Below, one piece after another: positions 60,850 through 64,000 of a DNA stretch of 64,000 nucleotides (its first letter is position 1; every line of letters begins with the position of its first letter). The notes under the pieces are model-generated. The model ran no database searches. It saw only the letters and a program-made list of their open reading frames with translations, and was not told the origin of the DNA. The stretch covers positions 36,384,908 to 36,448,907 of the forward strand of contig OX326959.1 in NCBI GenBank assembly GCA_946800325.1, in the 5' to 3' direction. This stretch comes from Luzula sylvatica (taxonomy: Eukaryota; Streptophyta; Magnoliopsida; Poales; Juncaceae). A program made the translations under genes and the position numbers.

Positions 60850-63413
60850 CTGTAATAAAAATAAATGAGAGATATATTAGATTATTAGTATATCTATGTT
60901 CGATTCTTTCGTGTTAATGGACTAGGAATAAAGGGCGAAACTTTCTCATATGTATATTTTTCTAGGAATATGTATGATATTTTATGATTTTGCAAAGGAT
61001 AGGAAGATTCTGTATATTTTGCTAGTTTATTTTTTTGAAAATATACCTTTCATCAGAAGTACACCTCATCACCCCAGCAAAAATACGAAGAATTTCAGTT
61101 ACAAAACCCTGAAATAAATCAAATTAAAAAAATTATGACAAAACAAATGAATCAAAAAGTTTTTCCATATTTGTAGTCTTGGATCCAGAATGATAAGAGG
61201 TTTATATGGACTGAAAAAATTATAGGGCAAAGATAGCACACAAATAAAAAAATATAATAAAATCGAAGTGGGGACGAATAAAAAAAGAAATTGCACTCCA
61301 ATATTTAAATATATTTTTAGCAAATCACAGAAGTTTTTCACTATTTGTGGATAATAATATTTAATTTTCTCAATTCTGTAATAAAATGTATACATTTTTC
61401 TTAGTGAGATATATGCATGTCACATGTCTATCTAAACCCTAAGTTTAAATATATTAAATAATGATGTGACACGAACCAGTGAATAAAAGGAGAATTCAAT
61501 CCACCACTGAGGAAGCATAAAAGTGCACATACAACCCTAATATTTCTATAAATCACGATTCATTAATTACCAAGTCCTTTTTCTCTATCTCCCCCAATAA
61601 AAGAGGTTCAGAGATTCTCTCAAGTTTATTTCTCTGTCTATTCTATCACTCTTTCTTTCTGAGATTTTTCAGTGAGAATGGAAGCTAGAAACAGTAATAT
61701 GGCAGCAATTGATACGTCATCAAAAATTATCCAAAAACAAAAAAAAAATGAGATTTAAAGATCCATCCATATTTAAGTTCCAAAGAAAATTAGTGGGCTA
61801 AGAATGAAAAAAAAAAAAACAATATATTACCATGAAATTTGAATCTTTACAAATTTTAGGTGGTGGTTTAGAAAAAGATGCAAAATTTCAAGTCAAGTTC
61901 AGAAAAAATGTTTTAAGATGAGAATATTTAGAGAGAAAAAACGTTATTTGAAGAGATTACAAAAGAGGAAAGGAGATGAAGAGGTTTATCCTGTTTGGAA
62001 GATAAACCAAATTCGAAAAAGTACTTGAAAAATTATAGTAAGAAAAACCCAAATTAGAAATGTGGGGGAAGAAAGAACTGATAAAGGAGGCGCCACCTTT
62101 CCACGAAATTCGTGCACATAAATCCAAAGAAGAAGCAATATTTTATTCGACCAATTGTTGAAGAGAACAATTCTCTGTGTTAGTGTTAAAAAATTAGAGG
62201 GGGGAGACAAGAATGACGCTTTTGTTTCTCAAATCCTAAATAATCCGGCGCAGAAGTATTAAAGAATTGGTAGATAGAATCCATGTTCTCTTGTATTCGT
62301 GCAATATTGGGATTAAAACCCAAATTAAAAATTGGTACTTTTCCCCTGAATTTCTTACATGTTTTTCAATTTTAAATTTTAAAAACTCGATTAGAAAACA
62401 AAAAACGGTGTTTGATGTGCTTGTTAGTAGAAAATCTTCACTACATTTCTACATAACTATTTTTCATCGTGAAACACGGAGGTTTAGCCATGGAGAAAAA
62501 AATCTTCAAACGAAATAGCCATAAATATGCAGTAAAAAAGAGGGAAAATTAAAATTTTCAGAGTAGAGAGCAAGCTCGAAAGAGATGATTCAAAAAGCCC
62601 ACCAAAAGCATGAAAATAGCATCTATTTTCCCCAATTTATAGTATTATTTTTACCTTTTTCTTCACGAAAATCTCTATCTAGCAGCCTGTATCTTCCAAA
62701 ATCTTCACGTCTTCACAATTTTCCACCACAGCCTAAAGAAAGATTAAAAAAGCATAAAAAGAACATAAATAATTAGCATAAAAACAATAAATCAACAATT
62801 AAAAAATGCAATGGAAGTTCAAAGAGAGAGAAATTAGAAAGATTTACTGCTTAAATTCCTACCTTGATTAATGATAGCCAACAATTTATTTTTCCAAAAC
62901 TTAATTTCTATATCGTTGAGCATGTAAGAAGCATGGGAGAGTGTAAAGGTTTGTGTGCGTTGTTAAATAGAGAGGGGTTTTGGGTTTCCTTGGGTTTTGG
63001 CAATTTTGCAAATACCCCCCTCCAATTTTTCAAAATTAAAATTCAGTACTATAATTCAGTACTATAATCCCTTTCTTATCAAATATCAATTGATAGTCCA
63101 AATGTACATAAAATTATGTTTTTCCTTAAGGTTTTGTCCATAAATTTGGCTGAAAGATAAGTGCCAGCTCAGAACCGTAGACCCGGTTCGTATAAATATG
63201 AATTACACTTAATAGTAACAATTAATATACAACAAGGTGTATGAACACCGAGTGTATATCAAATGAATAGTAATAAAAGCAAGGCAGTTGCTTGTAACAG
63301 TGCATTTTCTCAATTTTATTAATTTTGAATTAATTTAATCTCCGTACTCAGCTTGTTTTTGTTGTGACAACGAAATGGAAAAAAGGCCTGTGCAAAGCAT
63401 GTGATAGAAGATT

Positions 63414-63452
<39 letters not shown>

Positions 63453-64000
63453 ATTTTGTGTGACACGTTTCACGTGTTTGTTTGCATAATGAATATTTTT
63501 CATTATCTTCATTTATTATGTATAATTAGTTTTAACTTTTATGACAATACAAATTTTAAAGATGTAATAGTATTTATGTTTCTAGTAACGATGTATTGGT
63601 TCAGAGCGTTTTGTATTTGATTTAATTATGATTTCTGTTATTGCATTAAAGAAAAAGAAAAATATGACGTCGTTCTTTAATTGATTGTGTTGGATTTTAA
63701 TTATGACTTTTGTTTTTAATGCGAGAATTCAGTGGTATTAATACTTTGATGGTACAATTAACAAACAAATTATATAATAACTTGTAAGGCAAGTATTTAT
63801 TTTATGCTTTTTGTAGTTTGAATAATATGTATGCGTAAGTTGGTATATCATGGAATGAGCAGGAGAATTTAACTGGTAGAAAAGCTTTGTTTCGGGAAAA
63901 TATTGTCATAATTTGATATTTAGAAACGGTTTCGTGATGATTGACCATTATAAATGGTTTTTTCTTTTTACCTTTATTTATTTTTTAATAAATTTATACT
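60850..64000. other. Upstream flank of the RLK; AT-rich, no supported gene
   Basis: Minus-strand TATA-like text lies near 60875-60885. A plus-strand promoter-like stretch (TATAAATC near 61550, CT-rich leader, ATG at 61678) opens only a 26-codon frame and is not called a gene. (GA)n lies at 63416-63448. Frames at 61099-63067 show no family features. Confidence 0.4.

Noticed and set aside
61678..61758. 26-codon frame MEARNSNMAAIDTSS after a promoter-like stretch
   Set aside because: Too short, with no recognised family and no downstream exon that could be matched; kept only as a note.

Overview
The window is AT-rich nuclear DNA from a flowering plant, most likely a eudicot. The genes have short spliced plant exons with GT-AG introns. 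Plant transposon families (Ty1/copia, hAT, MULE, PIF/Tourist-like MITE) fill much of the space between them. A miR535-type hairpin pair argues against Brassicaceae, in which miR535 is not known. I could not narrow the species further.

Five protein genes and one microRNA cluster can be supported. (1) 3968-8975 (+): ten-exon B-family sucrose-phosphate synthase, 1047 aa, apparently intact. (2) 23229-24458 (-): six-exon mitochondrial CGFS monothiol glutaredoxin of GRXS15 type, 188 aa. (3) 38493-39484 (+): three-exon SUMO, 97 aa. (4) 45171-45541 (-): two miR535-like hairpins in a 283-bp tandem duplication. (5) 51735-52473 (+): two-exon ROP-interactive CRIB protein (RIC10/11-like), 172 aa. (6) 56786-60789 (-): MSP1-like LRR receptor kinase, 1314 aa, with one 59-bp intron. 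These are unrelated single-copy-style genes and form no pathway cluster.

Between genes, several elements are delimited by target-site duplications (TSDs). Upstream of and inside SPS are three hAT-type non-autonomous elements (966-1501, 1712-2235, 4692-5055); the last lies in SPS intron 1. Downstream are a Tourist-like MITE (10308-10675) and an 8580-bp copia element on the minus strand (11707-20286). The copia element has apparently identical 1091-bp LTRs and an ATACA TSD, and sits inside a CATA/CA microsatellite. It is followed by a ~170-bp-unit AT-rich satellite (20801-22650).

Farther right are a 3056-bp Pack-MULE-like element (25638-28693) and a solo LTR (30260-31195) of the copia family. 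Then come a TTTACTGGTATT minisatellite (31900-33120), a hAT element (33447-34268), a long-TIR MULE (46569-48281) with a nested TA-flanked element, a second long-TIR MULE (48384-49110), a hAT (50586-51086) with a possible Helitron end inside, a TA-flanked MITE (54953-55160) and a 260-bp MULE-MITE (56156-56415).

The points most worth a second look are the miR535 tandem, a 16-nt miR159-complementary site just upstream of the receptor-kinase start codon, the copia element whose LTRs look new but whose pol is dead, and the Pack-MULE-like element with its small deletion relative. Exon boundaries were placed by eye from splice consensus, frame continuity and recalled family alignments. No search or alignment was run.
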